The notes under the pieces are model-generated. The model did not search any database. It had not been told where the DNA came from and worked only from the letters and a program-made list of their open reading frames with translations. Made by a program: the position numbers and the translations under genes. Source: Desulfobacteraceae bacterium UBA5616 (lineage in GTDB: Bacteria > Desulfobacterota > Desulfobacteria > Desulfobacterales > UBA5616). Taken from it: 64,000 nt of DNA. The stretch spans positions 58,746-122,745 of the forward strand of contig DIKO01000049.1 of assembly GCA_002423615.1 (NCBI GenBank), read 5' to 3'. Below are positions 8,228-16,170 of this stretch, piece after piece (within the stretch, counting starts at the first letter, position 1; every line of letters begins with the position of its first letter).

Positions 8228-9994
8228 ATGACCAAAGTGGATATGACCATTGAAATTTGCGGGATGTCCGGGGATGGAACCATAGCCGCGGGCCAACTTC
8301 TCAATACGGCCTTGATTCAGGCCGGTCTTTACCTCATCGCATTTGATTCCTACCCCGCCGAAATCCGGGGATTCGGCCGATGCGTAACCCATTCCCGGGT
8401 GGGAGATGAAGAAATGCTGGCCTTGAACAGCAAGGCCCATGTACTGATATCCCTGGATGATGAACAATCTTTATCCCGGCTTCCCTTTCTGGATGATGAG
8501 GCCGTCATCCTCTTTGACAACCGTCCACTTTCCTATGTGTCCTCGGAAAAGACGCTTCCCGCCCATATTGAACCGGAGATGCATCCTTACGGCATTCCTT
8601 TCGGAGACCTGGCATCCGAGGCCATGGGGAGCCGGCGCGGCCGGAACATGGTCGCGTTGGGAGGATTTTCTGGAATCTTCGGACTTCCGCCGGGGTATTT
8701 TCATAACGCGATTCGCAAGAAATTCGGTTCCAAGGACGATAAAACCGTTCAGGACAATATCAGGTGCTTTGACGCCGGCATTCAATACGCTCTGGATCAT
8801 TTCAAGGGCTTGCCGGTAAATGGGTTGGCGGCTCAGAGGGAAGTGGCCCCGAACGACAGGCTTCTTGTGTCCGGGAACGAGGCTGTAGCCAAAGGAGCCC
8901 TGGCCGGGGGGCTGAAATTTTATTACGGATATCCCATCACCCCGGCCACGCCGGTTATGGAGTTTTTATCCAGGGCCCTGCCCGAGGTCGGGGGAGCGAT
9001 GATGCAGATGGAAGACGAAATGGCCTCCATCGGCGGTGTTTTGGGGTCTTTTTTTGCCGGCAGGAGAGCCATGACGGCGACTTCGGGTCCCGGCTTCGCC
9101 CTGATGACCGAACTGATCGCTCATGCCACGATTACCGAGACCCCTGCGGTCATCGTCAACGCGCAGAGAGGGGGGCCGGGCACGGGACTTCCCACCAAAA
9201 CGGAACAGTCGGATCTCGGGGCGGCTGTATTTGGCGGCCCCGGTGATTCTGCCCGCATCGTTCTGGCCCCGGCCAATGTCAGTGAATGCTATTATTTTAC
9301 GGCCCGAAGTTTTCAGATCGCGGAAAAATACCAGTCGCCGGTAATTCTTCTGACGGATTTTTTCCTCCACAACCGGGTGGAAAGCATTCCGGAACCAAAG
9401 GCAAAGGCGGCTGAGGTCGCCGACGGAAACCTGTATCCGGGTCCGACGGATAAAGATCCATACCGGCGGTATAAAATAACGGATTCCGGCATATCCCCCA
9501 GGGCGATTCCCGGCATGGAGGGGTATATTTTTCGTGCCACCGGCCTTGAGCATACAGAAAACGGGATTCCCGATTATACGCCCGGTCTGCATATGAATAT
9601 GAGCGAAAAACGCCACCGCAAGATCCAGGGGGCATTGCAGGATCTGCCCGAACCTGTGCGGTTTTTCAAAGAGGAGAAACTGGATATCGGCGTGGTCGCA
9701 TGGGGTTCCACCTTCGGCTCTGCTCTGGAGGCCGTTAAAAAAGCCAGGAAAGAGGGGATTCCGGCTGACGTGCTGAAGATATCCTCCATTTATCCCTATC
9801 ACGCCAATCATATCAAGGAGTTTATGGACATATGCGGCGAGGTGTTGATTCCGGAACTGAATCTTGAAGGGCAGTTGGCCAATCTCATCGGGCATCTTCA
9901 TCGAAAATGCGTCTGGCGCTTGAATCAGGTGACGGGGGTCCCCATGCCGGCCAGTGATATTCTGGCCAGGATCCGGTCCATACTCGGATCTTAA
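8228..9994 (+). CDS. korA: 2-oxoacid:ferredoxin oxidoreductase, fused gamma-alpha subunit (KorA-type)
   Basis: 588 aa. Residues 1-~190 are a gamma domain (ICGMSGDGTIAAGQLL; FDSYPAEIRGFGR) joined to an alpha subunit from ~205 on (SGNEAVAKGALAGG, YYGYPITPATPVMEF, and RGGPGTGLPTKTEQSD, typical of alpha chains). The fused gamma-alpha form paired with a small beta chain is the arrangement known for 2-oxoglutarate:ferredoxin oxidoreductase in Azoarcus/Thauera, where it supplies reduced ferredoxin to benzoyl-CoA reductase. It starts one base after the previous stop and is co-transcribed with the beta gene 24 bases downstream. The 2-oxoacid used cannot be read from sequence. Confidence 0.9.
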   Translation: MTKVDMTIEICGMSGDGTIAAGQLLNTALIQAGLYLIAFDSYPAEIRGFGRCVTHSRVGDEEMLALNSKAHVLISLDDEQSLSRLPFLDDEAVILFDNRPLSYVSSEKTLPAHIEPEMHPYGIPFGDLASEAMGSRRGRNMVALGGFSGIFGLPPGYFHNAIRKKFGSKDDKTVQDNIRCFDAGIQYALDHFKGLPVNGLAAQREVAPNDRLLVSGNEAVAKGALAGGLKFYYGYPITPATPVMEFLSRALPEVGGAMMQMEDEMASIGGVLGSFFAGRRAMTATSGPGFALMTELIAHATITETPAVIVNAQRGGPGTGLPTKTEQSDLGAAVFGGPGDSARIVLAPANVSECYYFTARSFQIAEKYQSPVILLTDFFLHNRVESIPEPKAKAAEVADGNLYPGPTDKDPYRRYKITDSGISPRAIPGMEGYIFRATGLEHTENGIPDYTPGLHMNMSEKRHRKIQGALQDLPEPVRFFKEEKLDIGVVAWGSTFGSALEAVKKARKEGIPADVLKISSIYPYHANHIKEFMDICGEVLIPELNLEGQLANLIGHLHRKCVWRLNQVTGVPMPASDILARIRSILGS

Positions 9995-10018
9995 ACAAAT
10001 TATAATAAGGAGCTTTGA

Positions 10019-10852
10019 GTGAAAACGCCCGGAAAGAGCCTTGCCGGTAAAATAACTGCCATTGCCGAATCGCGGAAATTTTCCATTCGTTCCGGAAGCC
10101 TGCCCACATGGTGCCCGGGTTGCGGCTATTTCGGTATTCACCAGGGAATCAATGATGCCATTCAGCAGACCGGGATTGCCCATCACCGGGTGGTTGTGGT
10201 ATCGGGCGTCGGCTGCGCCGGCCGCTACCCGTTTTTTGTCAATGCGTACGGATTTCATTCGGCTCACGGACGGGCATTGCCTGTAGCGACAGGGGTTAAA
10301 ACAGCAAATCCGGAATTAACGGTTTTTGCCGTTGGAGGAGACGGCGACGGCATCGGCATCGGGGGTGGACATTTGCCCCATGTCGCCAGAAAAGACATCA
10401 ATATCAATTACATTCTATTTGATAATTCAATCTATGGTTTAACCAAGGGGCAACCCTCTCCCAGTTCCCCCATCGGGCTAAAAACCAAAGCTTCGCCCGG
10501 AGGAAATGACGCTGCCCCGCTGAACGCCACCCTGATGGCCCTGGCATACGGTGCCTCTTTCGTGGCGCGCCTGTACGCAGGTGACCCCCGGGCCATTGCA
10601 ACGGCGGTTTTGGAAGGCATCAAACACCCCGGGTTCTCTTTTTTCCACGTTTATACTTCCTGCGTGACCTTTGACAAACAGAATAAAACCTGGGACCACC
10701 TCAGAGAACGGACCCATTCTCTTCCCCGGGATTATGATGCGTCGGACCAAAAAAACGCCATGAACCTCGTCCTCGATGATGATTATGCCATGGGGATAAT
10801 TTACAAAAAAAAGGGTAATCGCCCTGAAGATCAGAGTGATCACCCCTTTTAG
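10019..10852 (+). CDS. korB: 2-oxoacid:ferredoxin oxidoreductase beta subunit (KorB-type)
   Basis: 277 aa with a GTG start at 10019 behind an AAGGAG site. It carries the CPGCG motif near residue 35 and the ThDP/Mg motif region GGDGDGIGIGGGH ... NSIYGLTKGQPSP (~105-150), which is diagnostic for KOR/POR beta chains. There is no extra ferredoxin domain, so the Fe-S cluster ligands must come from the CPGCG region and downstream cysteines (for example GCAGRYP, YTSCVTFD). It pairs with the gamma-alpha chain at 8228. The gene ends 18 bases from the convergent DUF1329 gene. Confidence 0.92.
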   Translation: MKTPGKSLAGKITAIAESRKFSIRSGSLPTWCPGCGYFGIHQGINDAIQQTGIAHHRVVVVSGVGCAGRYPFFVNAYGFHSAHGRALPVATGVKTANPELTVFAVGGDGDGIGIGGGHLPHVARKDININYILFDNSIYGLTKGQPSPSSPIGLKTKASPGGNDAAPLNATLMALAYGASFVARLYAGDPRAIATAVLEGIKHPGFSFFHVYTSCVTFDKQNKTWDHLRERTHSLPRDYDASDQKNAMNLVLDDDYAMGIIYKKKGNRPEDQSDHPF

Positions 10853-10870
10853 GATGCAATCGAATCGGGG

Positions 10871-12103
10871 TTAGAAGTTGGTTCCCAGAGCCGCGGGGGT
10901 AAACCGCTCCTTATCCATGGGGGCATCCGCGGTAATCGTCCATAACAGGTTGTTGCTCCAGAAATTGTTTTTCAGATCGGTCAGGGAAGAAGAGCACTGG
11001 GTCCAGGCCGGCTGTTTCTGAGCCGTGGCATAATTGATGACGGCGTTGACGCATCCTTTCCAAAGGTTGCCCTGTTTGTCGTAAACATGGGCATATATCA
11101 CGTGATAGACGAAATCCTCGATAAACAGGGTTTTCCTGGATTCCGGGTGCCGGGGATTCACCGGAACGACATCCACGACGAAAAAGTTCCGGACCTCATA
11201 AGGATCGTCAGGACCGTTGACCACGGGATGCGGATAACCCTTCTCATATTTGGTTCCCGGCACACACTTGGTCTGCTGGGCCATCAGGGCCAGCATCTTT
11301 TTTTCGGCGATCAGGGTCGGTTTCCATTCGTTGAGCCGCCCGTCAAACCCGTAAAAATCATCCCAGGTAAAAGGGGTCCCCCGAACCGGGTTTGCTCTTT
11401 CACTGGATACCAGTCTCAAGGTTCTCCGGAGAGTGGGTATGTAAGTCCACATATCGTCATTTTTCGTCGGATCGTCATACCGCCAGGCCAAGGTGGCCAT
11501 ATCCTTGTTCGGCGGGGTCCTGGAGTTCAGGAGCAGGGCTGAATAAAGGTTTTGGTTGTTGGGCAGGGTGGGTTTGGGGTCGACGGCGGTCCTGTGGGCA
11601 TAGAACAGCATGTCGATCTGGGTCAGATAGCTGCTGATGGGGCCTCCTTTTCTCTGCTGGGTGTACCAGTACCCGTCGTCATAGGAGTATCCGTCCGATC
11701 GCCAGCGGTAATAATGATTCCACATGATTTTTATGGCTTTGTTGGGTTCCTGGGGATCGGGGAAGGGTTGCCCGGCGATAAATCCCTGGATCGTGCCGTC
11801 GGGATTCAGGGTTGTCTTTCCGGCGTTTTGCTTGGTGGCTTCGGTGTAAGTCGAGGGGACGTCGACATTGGTTTTTCCCTTGACATGAATGACGGCCGGG
11901 GAAACGATTCCCCATCCATCCTTGATAAAACGCTGCATGATTTCGGGGAAATAATCATTGTATTGATCAATATTGGCGGAATTGATCACGTCTCCCGGTT
12001 GAGGATCCGCCGCTATGGCAGGTCCGATCGGTACCATCCAGATGGATAATAATACAATGAACGCAAAAACCAGGCTCAATCTATTGATTTGAAACATTAA
12101 CAT
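10871..12103 (-). CDS. DUF1329 family exported protein
   Basis: 410 aa. A classic Sec signal peptide covers residues ~1-32 (hydrophobic LVFAFIVLLSIWMVPIG, cleavage near AIAADPQ). The body is rich in Tyr/Trp/Asp with the family pattern of long loops (GWGIVSPAVIHVKGKT, TYIPTLRRTLRL, FYGFDGRLNEWK). DUF1329 proteins are periplasmic and LolA-fold-like; they are often found with genes for hydrophobic substrate or steroid metabolism, but no reaction is established. The gene is single, converges on the KOR operon and has AT-rich DNA upstream. Confidence 0.8.
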   Translation of the reverse strand: MLMFQINRLSLVFAFIVLLSIWMVPIGPAIAADPQPGDVINSANIDQYNDYFPEIMQRFIKDGWGIVSPAVIHVKGKTNVDVPSTYTEATKQNAGKTTLNPDGTIQGFIAGQPFPDPQEPNKAIKIMWNHYYRWRSDGYSYDDGYWYTQQRKGGPISSYLTQIDMLFYAHRTAVDPKPTLPNNQNLYSALLLNSRTPPNKDMATLAWRYDDPTKNDDMWTYIPTLRRTLRLVSSERANPVRGTPFTWDDFYGFDGRLNEWKPTLIAEKKMLALMAQQTKCVPGTKYEKGYPHPVVNGPDDPYEVRNFFVVDVVPVNPRHPESRKTLFIEDFVYHVIYAHVYDKQGNLWKGCVNAVINYATAQKQPAWTQCSSSLTDLKNNFWSNNLLWTITADAPMDKERFTPAALGTNF

Positions 12104-12197
12104 ACCTCCTGATTAGGGTTGAGCTGTTCCTTTGAAGCAGTTGGTTTTACAACGGCATTCGGAAAAAAGTTCAACAAAATGAATGAAATTTATATAA

Positions 12198-12226
12198 TAG
12201 ATATTTAAAAAAATATTATAAGTCAA
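12198..12226 (-). promoter_or_regulatory. Possible sigma-70 promoter of the DUF1329 gene
   Basis: On the minus strand TTGACT (12221-12226), a 17-base AT-rich spacer and TATCTA (12198-12203). The -10 match is weak; position and base composition support it. The rest of 12104-12312 is AT-rich with no coding signal. Confidence 0.3.
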
Positions 12227-12312
12227 GTTAAAAATAAAATCAGCTTTTTTGCCGGCCTTGCCTGCCATGAAGGGATTGGAAACATGGAGGTAGAACCGGT
12301 CATATCCAAAAA

Positions 12313-12359
12313 GACCCGATTGGGTCATTGTCGAGACGAAATCAAGTCGTCTTGACGAT
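12313..12359. repeat. Two adjacent hairpins; the second contains a GACGA/TCGTC dyad
   Basis: GACCC-GATT-GGGTC (12313-12326) is followed by a 13-bp stem (12327-12339 pairing with 12347-12359, two G-T pairs, 7-base loop). Inside it the 15-mer GACGAAATCAAGTCG (12335-12349) differs by one base from GACGAAATAAAGTCG at 15642-15656. The two copies flank the enhancer-binding protein gene, so this is a candidate autoregulatory operator of that protein. No clear sigma-54 promoter is seen between here and 12510. Confidence 0.5.
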
Positions 12360-12509
12360 TATCTCCTTGACTAAATAAAAAACATTCGTTAACTGAAGCG
12401 GTCAAATGTTTTTGAAGGCGTTGCGATTTTTTTGAAAAACATTCAGAATCCTCCAACACCCCGAAAAATTGCAGCCCGGGCCCTTTAATCAATGAACCTT
12501 GGATAACGC

Positions 12510-15500
12510 ATGAGTTTGAAAGTCCCTGATTTTTCACCAGCGCAATGGGAATTTATAGCCGCAACCCAGGCCTTTGAGGAGCCGGTATCGGTTCATATCA
12601 TCGGAGCCCTTGTGCCCCTGTCTCCGGGGGAAATTTTGGATCTGCTTCGAAAAAGCCTTAAATTAAAATGGATTCACAGATCCGAGGAAGACCTGTTTTC
12701 ATTGACCGCAGATATTCCCGAGCAGGTGGCGGCTGTTTTACAGAAAATAAATACACCTGAAAAAATCGCGGGAATCATTGAATTTCTTGAAACAAAGGGG
12801 CTGGTGGAACAGGTTCCCGGGGGTGCATATGCCAGACTGCTTCAAAGATCCGGAAAAGAGAAAAAAGCCATCAGGCTGGAAATGGACATGGCCATTGAGG
12901 CGCTGAAAAAAGGAGATAAAGAAGGCGCTAAGGTCCACATCCAGCAAGTGGAGGCCCTGCTTCCCGCCATAGAAGGGTCCCCGGACAGTCATCCCTGGTT
13001 TATACAGAGCGCGATCGAACTTTCACAACATTGCGAGGCGAGGGCGGTTGGATTTTCCCTGGTATTCGGCCTGTTGGAAAAAGTCCTTGTCATGGCCCAC
13101 GGCATCGGCGATGAAAGGAGCTGGACCATCGCTAATTTCCTGCTCGGCAGGGCTTACTGGAGTGTGAATAAACTGCAGGAGGCCATTCAATTTTTATCCA
13201 GGGGCAAGGCCAAGGCGGAGGAACTCGGCGACAGCGATATCCTGACCCAATCCGCCCCGTTTGTCGGCATTTACTATTTTATTAAAGGTCTTCATAACCA
13301 GGCCGTCCCCTACCTTGAAATGGCGGTGGAGTTCGCCGAGGACAGCGACAAGTATCCCATGAATTTTGAATCCCCCATTTTACTCGCCTATTGCGACGTC
13401 GACCGGGGAGATTTCCATCGGGCTATCGGGAAGATTGATTTTTTCAGGCATTCGGCCCTGCGGGTTGAGGATTACTACATCGCTTCGCTGTATCGCGCGG
13501 TTCTGGGCATCATCCTCTGGCTCATCAAGAAAAGAAAGGAATCCCTGTTCCATCTGGAGAGAAGCCAGACCGACGCTTTGGCCACCCAGAACATGGTAGC
13601 GTACTGGACAAGCCTTTACGGTCTTTCCGCCTTATATTTGAGTGAAGGGGATATCGAAACAGGACTTGCCATACTGAAACAGGCAATAAAAATCGCTGAG
13701 CAATTCGGCATGGGGCATCAAATTTTTCACTCCATTTTCCTTGAAAGCTATGCAACGGTTGAACAGGCCGGATGGAAGCTCCCCGCCGGTTGGAGCTTCA
13801 ACGAACTATTTGAGCGGATCATGAGGGAGCCGAATATCCATGTGCAAGGGGTGGCCTTACGTATCCGCGCCTCCAGGACCATGTTGATGTCGCCCTATGA
13901 ATCCGCGCCGGTGATAAAGGACCTGGACCACAGCGAAGTGTTGTTGAAAAAATGCGGCGATCCCGTGGAACTGGCCAAAACCCATATTGAAAAAGCCCGG
14001 TATTATTTAAAGCAGAAAGATACGGAAAAGGCAAGGGAACTGACCTATGCGGCATACCAGTTGATGTCCGGATACAGTGAGGTTTTTTTTCCGGATGACC
14101 TTCGCTTTCTTCTGGGAGATGAGAACAAGGAGATTCGGTCACGGCAGGAACCGGAGGATATGGTCGAACCCTTTGTCCGGATGCTGGAGGAACTGATCCC
14201 CGGTCCGTTCCAAACTCGGGAAATTGATGCCCTGCTGTCCACCCTTTCGCGGTTTTTCAGGGCTGAAAGATCAGCCTTGTTTTTATTTCAGGACCAGAAG
14301 GGGAAAAACTATGAAATAAAGGCTGCGAGAAATTTGTCGCAGAGCATTATTCAGGCTGAAAATTTTCGTGATAACCTGGCCGTCATCTTTAAAAGCGTTC
14401 ACGAGAAAAAACCCATCGTCATTCAATCCAGCGGTGTACGAAATCGCCTGGCCTCGGGTAGCCGTTTATCCATGTTATGCCTCCCCTTGATAGAGGACAA
14501 TAAAGTACTCGGCGTTTTGTACTTTGATAATTCCTACCTGGACAATTGCTTTGATTTTATCAAAACGCCGACCCTCAGCCGTTTGGGGCACTATTTGACC
14601 AACGTTATCGGAAATTATTTGCGGATTGAACAGAGAGCCGCGTCCGTGGAAACGACCCCGCAGATGAACACCGTCATGGATATAGCGGGAAATCAAAATA
14701 TTTTCGCCGAAGATCCCAACATGAAGCGTATTTTGCAGCAGGCGGAAAAACAGGCCCGGTCGGATGCGGCCATTCTGCTCATGGGGGAGACCGGGGCCGG
14801 AAAGGAAGTACTGGCCAGGTGGATTCACCGCATGAGCAACCGGAAGCGAAACCCCTTTGTGGTGGTGGATCTGACGACCATCCCCGAGAATTTAATGGAA
14901 AGCGAATTGTTCGGGCATGAAAAAGGCGCTTTTACGGGAGCGGACCACCAGAAAATCGGCCGTGTGGAATTGGCCCATCACGGCACGTTGTTCATTGATG
15001 AAATCGGAGAAATTTCACGCGGTCTTCAGACCAAGCTCCTGAGACTTCTTCAGGAGAAATCCTTTGTCAGAATCGGGGGAACAAAGACCCTCATCTCCGA
15101 TTTTCGGCTCATCTCCGCAACAAACCGCAATCTTACCGAAGAAATTGCCGCAGGTCGATTCCGCGAGGACCTGTATTATCGGCTGAATGTCCTTGAGCTC
15201 ACCATCCCTCCCCTGAGGAACCGGAAAAAGGATATCCTGCCGCTGGCCCGGTATTATCTTCTCCATTATGCCAAAAAATACCATGTTTCAATGCCGGAGA
15301 TCAACCAGGAACAAGAGTCGGCGCTTATGGAATATCATTGGCCGGGAAACGTCAGAGAACTTAAAAACGTTATTGAAAGAGCGGTCATTGTTGCCGACGG
15401 CGGTCCGCTTGAATTTGATTTCACCCTGAGAAGCCTCGAACACGAAAACAACCCGTTCGCTGATTTACCAAGCCTGGACGAAATTCAACGCCGTTACATC

Positions 15501-15617
15501 CGATATGTCATGGAGCACACAAAAGGGAGAATCGGAGGTCCGGAAGGCGCAGCTGAAATCCTGGGGATGAAAAGGACAAGCGTCAATTCCAGGATGATTC
15601 GCCTGGGTTTGAAATAA
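12510..15617 (+). CDS. Sigma-54-dependent transcriptional activator, paralogue of the 2168 gene
   Basis: 1035 aa with the same architecture as the protein at 2168: TPR-like N-terminal half, GAF at ~573-706, AAA+ with GETGAGKE (~758), GAFTGA (~805), IDEIGEISRG and WPGNVRE (~943), and a Fis-type HTH (AAEILGMKRTSVNSRMIRLG, ~1013-1032) at the very C-terminus. The two proteins align along their whole length (for example QWEF near the start and GDPVELAKT in the repeats), so they arose by duplication. The gene stands directly upstream of the sigma-54 promoter at 15755 and is flanked on both sides by a shared 15-bp dyad, which makes it the likely activator of the 15867-27503 operon. A start at the ATG of 12510 is kept although the ribosome site is weak. 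Confidence 0.92.
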   Translation: MSLKVPDFSPAQWEFIAATQAFEEPVSVHIIGALVPLSPGEILDLLRKSLKLKWIHRSEEDLFSLTADIPEQVAAVLQKINTPEKIAGIIEFLETKGLVEQVPGGAYARLLQRSGKEKKAIRLEMDMAIEALKKGDKEGAKVHIQQVEALLPAIEGSPDSHPWFIQSAIELSQHCEARAVGFSLVFGLLEKVLVMAHGIGDERSWTIANFLLGRAYWSVNKLQEAIQFLSRGKAKAEELGDSDILTQSAPFVGIYYFIKGLHNQAVPYLEMAVEFAEDSDKYPMNFESPILLAYCDVDRGDFHRAIGKIDFFRHSALRVEDYYIASLYRAVLGIILWLIKKRKESLFHLERSQTDALATQNMVAYWTSLYGLSALYLSEGDIETGLAILKQAIKIAEQFGMGHQIFHSIFLESYATVEQAGWKLPAGWSFNELFERIMREPNIHVQGVALRIRASRTMLMSPYESAPVIKDLDHSEVLLKKCGDPVELAKTHIEKARYYLKQKDTEKARELTYAAYQLMSGYSEVFFPDDLRFLLGDENKEIRSRQEPEDMVEPFVRMLEELIPGPFQTREIDALLSTLSRFFRAERSALFLFQDQKGKNYEIKAARNLSQSIIQAENFRDNLAVIFKSVHEKKPIVIQSSGVRNRLASGSRLSMLCLPLIEDNKVLGVLYFDNSYLDNCFDFIKTPTLSRLGHYLTNVIGNYLRIEQRAASVETTPQMNTVMDIAGNQNIFAEDPNMKRILQQAEKQARSDAAILLMGETGAGKEVLARWIHRMSNRKRNPFVVVDLTTIPENLMESELFGHEKGAFTGADHQKIGRVELAHHGTLFIDEIGEISRGLQTKLLRLLQEKSFVRIGGTKTLISDFRLISATNRNLTEEIAAGRFREDLYYRLNVLELTIPPLRNRKKDILPLARYYLLHYAKKYHVSMPEINQEQESALMEYHWPGNVRELKNVIERAVIVADGGPLEFDFTLRSLEHENNPFADLPSLDEIQRRYIRYVMEHTKGRIGGPEGAAEILGMKRTSVNSRMIRLGLK

Positions 15618-15636
15618 AAAGAGGTCATAGATGGAC

Positions 15637-15660
15637 AAAACGACGAAATAAAGTCGCATT
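15637..15660. promoter_or_regulatory. Candidate upstream activator site for the 15755 promoter
   Basis: AAAACGAC-N8-GTCGCATT is a dyad whose core GACGAAATAAAGTCG (15642-15656) nearly repeats the core at 12335-12349. It lies about 100 bases upstream of the -24 element, a standard enhancer distance. The DNA between (15661-15754) holds a run of TAAA repeats that could favour bending. Confidence 0.5.
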
Positions 15661-15710
15661 TGGGCGGTATTGAGTCGATAACAGGCCTTCATGATTTGCT
15701 GAACATCATT

Positions 15711-15726
15711 TAAATAAATAAATAAA
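15711..15726. repeat. Short TAAA tandem repeat
   Basis: Four TAAA units in the DNA between the activator-site candidate and the sigma-54 promoter. It is probably only a flexible or bent linker. Confidence 0.5.
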
Positions 15727-15754
15727 TACATGATATTGCGTATAAGCTCCTTTA

Positions 15755-15770
15755 TGGCACACAGATTGCA
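15755..15770 (+). promoter_or_regulatory. Sigma-54 (-24/-12) promoter of the BCR-like operon
   Basis: TGGCAC-ACAGA-TTGCA is an exact match to the sigma-54 consensus TGGCAC-N5-TTGCW. The predicted start lies near 15782, giving a leader of about 85 bases to the ATG at 15867. All genes from 15867 to 27503 run the same way and could be read from it. Confidence 0.85.
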
Positions 15771-15866
15771 TTATCCTTCTTCAAATCTTATCGATTTATT
15801 TTCTGCAATCATTTTCAGAAGGTCATTCGCAATCAATTCCGACCAGCACTTTAAAGGGGGGGCGTA

Positions 15867-16088
15867 ATGAAAAGAATACTCAAGGACACCAAGGATTCAA
15901 AAAAAATTTTTAAGGACATGGGAATGAACAAGTGGCGCGAGGTCGCCATTCCCAAAATCAAAAAGGGAGATCGATTCAGAATTTACTCTCAGGCCGGCCG
16001 TCCTCTTGAACTGGGGGGTGAAGAAACCCTTGTGGCCCAGTCCGACGCCTTTCAGGTCGACGGCGTCTGGGCTGTCGAAATCAACTGA
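15867..16088 (+). CDS. Small hypothetical protein, first gene of the sigma-54 operon
   Basis: 73 aa, not recognised. The first 20 residues are Lys/Asp-rich and helical; the rest (KKGDRFRIYSQAGRPLELGG ... DGVWAVEIN) looks like a small beta-barrel or SH3-like fold. There is no signal peptide, Cys or His cluster. A strong G-rich ribosome site precedes the ATG. The first position behind a perfect -24/-12 promoter, and no overlap with another likely gene, support a real product, perhaps a small partner of the pathway enzymes. A function cannot be given. Confidence 0.65.
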   Translation: MKRILKDTKDSKKIFKDMGMNKWREVAIPKIKKGDRFRIYSQAGRPLELGGEETLVAQSDAFQVDGVWAVEIN

Positions 16089-16170
16089 ACCGGTCCCTGG
16101 GCCGGAGGGATTCGACATATGAACCCGATTAATTCCTCGGATATGAAATCAACATCAGGAAGGAGGAGGT

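Noticed and set aside
7273..8304. 343-aa minus-strand frame opposite the second flavoprotein
   Set aside because: Antisense shadow; the plus-strand gene has FAD motifs and operon coupling.
8966..10267. 433-aa open frame on the minus strand across the KOR genes
   Set aside because: It is antisense to two clearly conserved subunits, shows no recognisable domain and has low-complexity composition typical of a shadow frame.
12260..12285. Minus-strand sigma-54 promoter for the DUF1329 gene
   Set aside because: TGGCAGGCAAGGCCGGC lacks the GC at the required 10-base distance.
15711..15726. Tandem TAAA repeat as a CRISPR or phase-variation tract
   Set aside because: Units are 4 bases with no spacers, and only four copies lie in a non-coding linker.
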